Of a stretch of 64,000 nucleotides of DNA, positions 62,733-64,000 are shown one piece after another. Origin of the DNA: Runella limosa DSM 17973 (GTDB lineage: Bacteria; Bacteroidota; Bacteroidia; Cytophagales; Spirosomataceae); contig NZ_KI519430.1 in assembly GCF_000482465.1 (NCBI RefSeq), forward strand, positions 83,448 through 147,447, in the 5' to 3' direction. The translations under genes and the position numbers were made by a program. Position 1 is the first letter of the stretch, and every line of letters begins with the position of its first letter. The notes under the pieces are model-generated. The model saw nothing but the letters and a program-made list of their open reading frames with translations. It did not search any database and was not told where the DNA came from.

Positions 62733-64000
62733 ATGAATGCTGTTCTTACCAAAGCGCATCTTTTCAGAATTGTGTTCTTTTTTGCCATTAGCTGTACAAC
62801 AGCTTTGGCAAACTCCATTCTCATCACCATGGACGATAAGCAAACCAACCACCTCAAAGCCTACGGGGTGGCATATTGGGAGCTAAAAGCCGACCGCGAA
62901 GTGGATTGGTTACTCAACTACCGAGGCGGAAGTTTTATGATGACCTATTCAACCGCCCTTGAGCGAGAATGTCGGCTACGTGGGGTGTCGTATGAGGTCA
63001 TTTCAGATGCCAACGCAAAGGCTATTTTAACCCAAATTTCCCACCCTGATGTCAACATGGACGCCGTTAAACTTCACAAAGCTGCCCGAATTGTGGTATA
63101 TAGCCCCATCAAAGTCAGCACTTCATCGTTTGAAGATACGGATGCCGTTTTGCTGGTATTGAAGTACGCCGAAATACCGTTTGAAATTGTCTATGACGAA
63201 GAAATCCTAAAAGGTGACCTTGCCAAATACGACTGGCTGCACCTGCACCACGAAGATTTTACGGGGCAATTTGGCCGAAATCGTCGCCGTATGACGATTG
63301 CGGACGTTCAAGCCCAAGAAAATATTGCCAAAAAATACGGTTACAAAAAAGTGTCACAGCTCAAACTCGACGTCGCTCGAAGCATCAAAGGTTTTTGTGC
63401 GGGCGGTGGTTATTTGTTTGCCATGTGTTCGGGAGCAGAGTCGTTGGATGTCGCCCTTGCAGCCGAAGGCGTTGATATTGTTCCTTCTATTTTTGACGGC
63501 GACGGCGTAGATCCTAAAGCCCAATCCAAGCTTGATTTTGGCAAAACAATTGCCTTTGAAAATTTTGTACTCGAACTCAACAACGACGACGATTACCGAG
63601 GTGGTGGCATGTCGTTTTCGAGCATTAACTCCTCTTCAGGAGGAGGCTGGGGCGACGAAACCACTAACTATTTCTCGTTGTTTGACTTTTCGGCCAAATG
63701 GGACGTGATTCCTTCCATGTTGGTTCAAAACCACGAAAGCCTCATTCGCGAGTTTTTTGGACAAACCACGGCTTTCAACAAAAAAACCGTCAAATCTAGT
63801 GCTTTGGTCATGGGACAAAGCAAATCGTCGGATCGTTATATTTATGGTGAATTAGGACGTGGACAGTGGACTTTTTACGGTGGTCACGACCCCGAAGGAC
63901 AACGCGGTTTTCATCGGATGCCGACCGACCTCAACCTCCACCCGCATTCGCCTGGGTATCGGCTCATTCTTAATAATGTTTTGTTTCCGTCGGCAAAAAA
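62733..64000 (+). CDS. Exported protein of unknown function (3' end missing)
   Basis: The frame is open from the ATG at 62733 to the right edge, at least 422 codons. A signal peptide is likely ('LFRIVFFFAISCTTALA'). Then 'ILITMDDKQTNHLKAYGVAYW', 'LNYRGGSFMMTY', 'YDWLHLHHEDFTGQFGRNRRRM' (two neighbouring His and Asp), 'GFCAGGGYLFAMCSGAESL' and 'GGHDPEGQRGFHRM'. I recall this Bacteroidota family being called 'asparagine synthetase B', but no asparagine-synthetase motif is visible and the signal peptide speaks against it. The middle resembles a glutamine-amidotransferase-like (ThuA-type) sandwich with Cys in 'AMCSGAES'. Function unassigned. Confidence 0.7.
   Translation, partial: MNAVLTKAHLFRIVFFFAISCTTALANSILITMDDKQTNHLKAYGVAYWELKADREVDWLLNYRGGSFMMTYSTALERECRLRGVSYEVISDANAKAILTQISHPDVNMDAVKLHKAARIVVYSPIKVSTSSFEDTDAVLLVLKYAEIPFEIVYDEEILKGDLAKYDWLHLHHEDFTGQFGRNRRRMTIADVQAQENIAKKYGYKKVSQLKLDVARSIKGFCAGGGYLFAMCSGAESLDVALAAEGVDIVPSIFDGDGVDPKAQSKLDFGKTIAFENFVLELNNDDDYRGGGMSFSSINSSSGGGWGDETTNYFSLFDFSAKWDVIPSMLVQNHESLIREFFGQTTAFNKKTVKSSALVMGQSKSSDRYIYGELGRGQWTFYGGHDPEGQRGFHRMPTDLNLHPHSPGYRLILNNVLFPSAK

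Overview
This 64 kb chromosomal window comes from a Bacteroidota bacterium, most likely of the order Cytophagales (a Runella-like genus is a guess from gene style only). The evidence is two secreted proteins with type IX secretion (T9SS) C-terminal sorting domains, many lipoproteins, promoters of the Bacteroidota form TTG-N19-TAnnTTTG, almost no Shine-Dalgarno sequences, an ordinary housekeeping set (carB, dnaG, dnaX, typA, queG, phoH, comEC, fdhD) and moderate GC. I see no rRNA, tRNA, insertion sequence, prophage or CRISPR array.

Layout. 1-13.4 kb: end of a LolA/LolB-like protein; two secreted concanavalin-like proteins divergent from a membrane-anchored HTH-like protein with a related extracytoplasmic domain; an overlapping HipA-like kinase/DUF3037 pair; thioredoxin lipoprotein, class V aminotransferase, ribokinase-like kinase, Na+/H+ antiporter, esterase and a YjdM zinc-ribbon protein. 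13.5-18 kb: an HxlR regulator divergent from a quinone-reductase-like gene with three 18-bp-phased boxes between them, an acyltransferase-like membrane protein, a second esterase and a DinB protein. 18.0-20.9 kb: a TPP riboswitch with its own promoter and transcription terminator controls four overlapping genes: SAM methyltransferase, AIR-synthase/ThiL-like protein, a ThiE-like protein lacking the usual substrate-binding residues, and a Trm112-like zinc protein. This is the best candidate for an undescribed system here.

20.9-41 kb: a Crp/SDR operon, MFS exporter, fdhD, carB without the C-terminal allosteric domain, a pair of DUF2157/DUF4401-type membrane proteins, an RluA-type pseudouridine synthase, dnaG, a possible 28-residue peptide, M19 dipeptidase, Uma2-like nuclease, LprI-like protein, queG, a CocE-type hydrolase and typA. 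41-64 kb: a 7-copy 58-bp tandem repeat, a PpiD-like chaperone, a T9SS sialate-esterase-like protein, dnaX, a tandem pair of DUF3857/transglutaminase-like proteins (the first without Cys and His), a Gfo/Idh/MocA oxidoreductase, an ABC exporter, a haloperoxidase, phoH, a T9SS M43 metalloprotease, comEC, a free-standing ACT domain, an FKBP lipoprotein and a partial exported protein of unknown function.

A feature of the whole window is that repeats and strong hairpins sit mostly where genes meet tail to tail. They come in several unrelated families (a 38-nt 'CTGTGTCTTTCTGTGAG' family, an ACTTGGAAAG palindrome family, a GCCTC/GAGGC 58-bp family and an AAACCTCG family) and probably act as two-way terminators.
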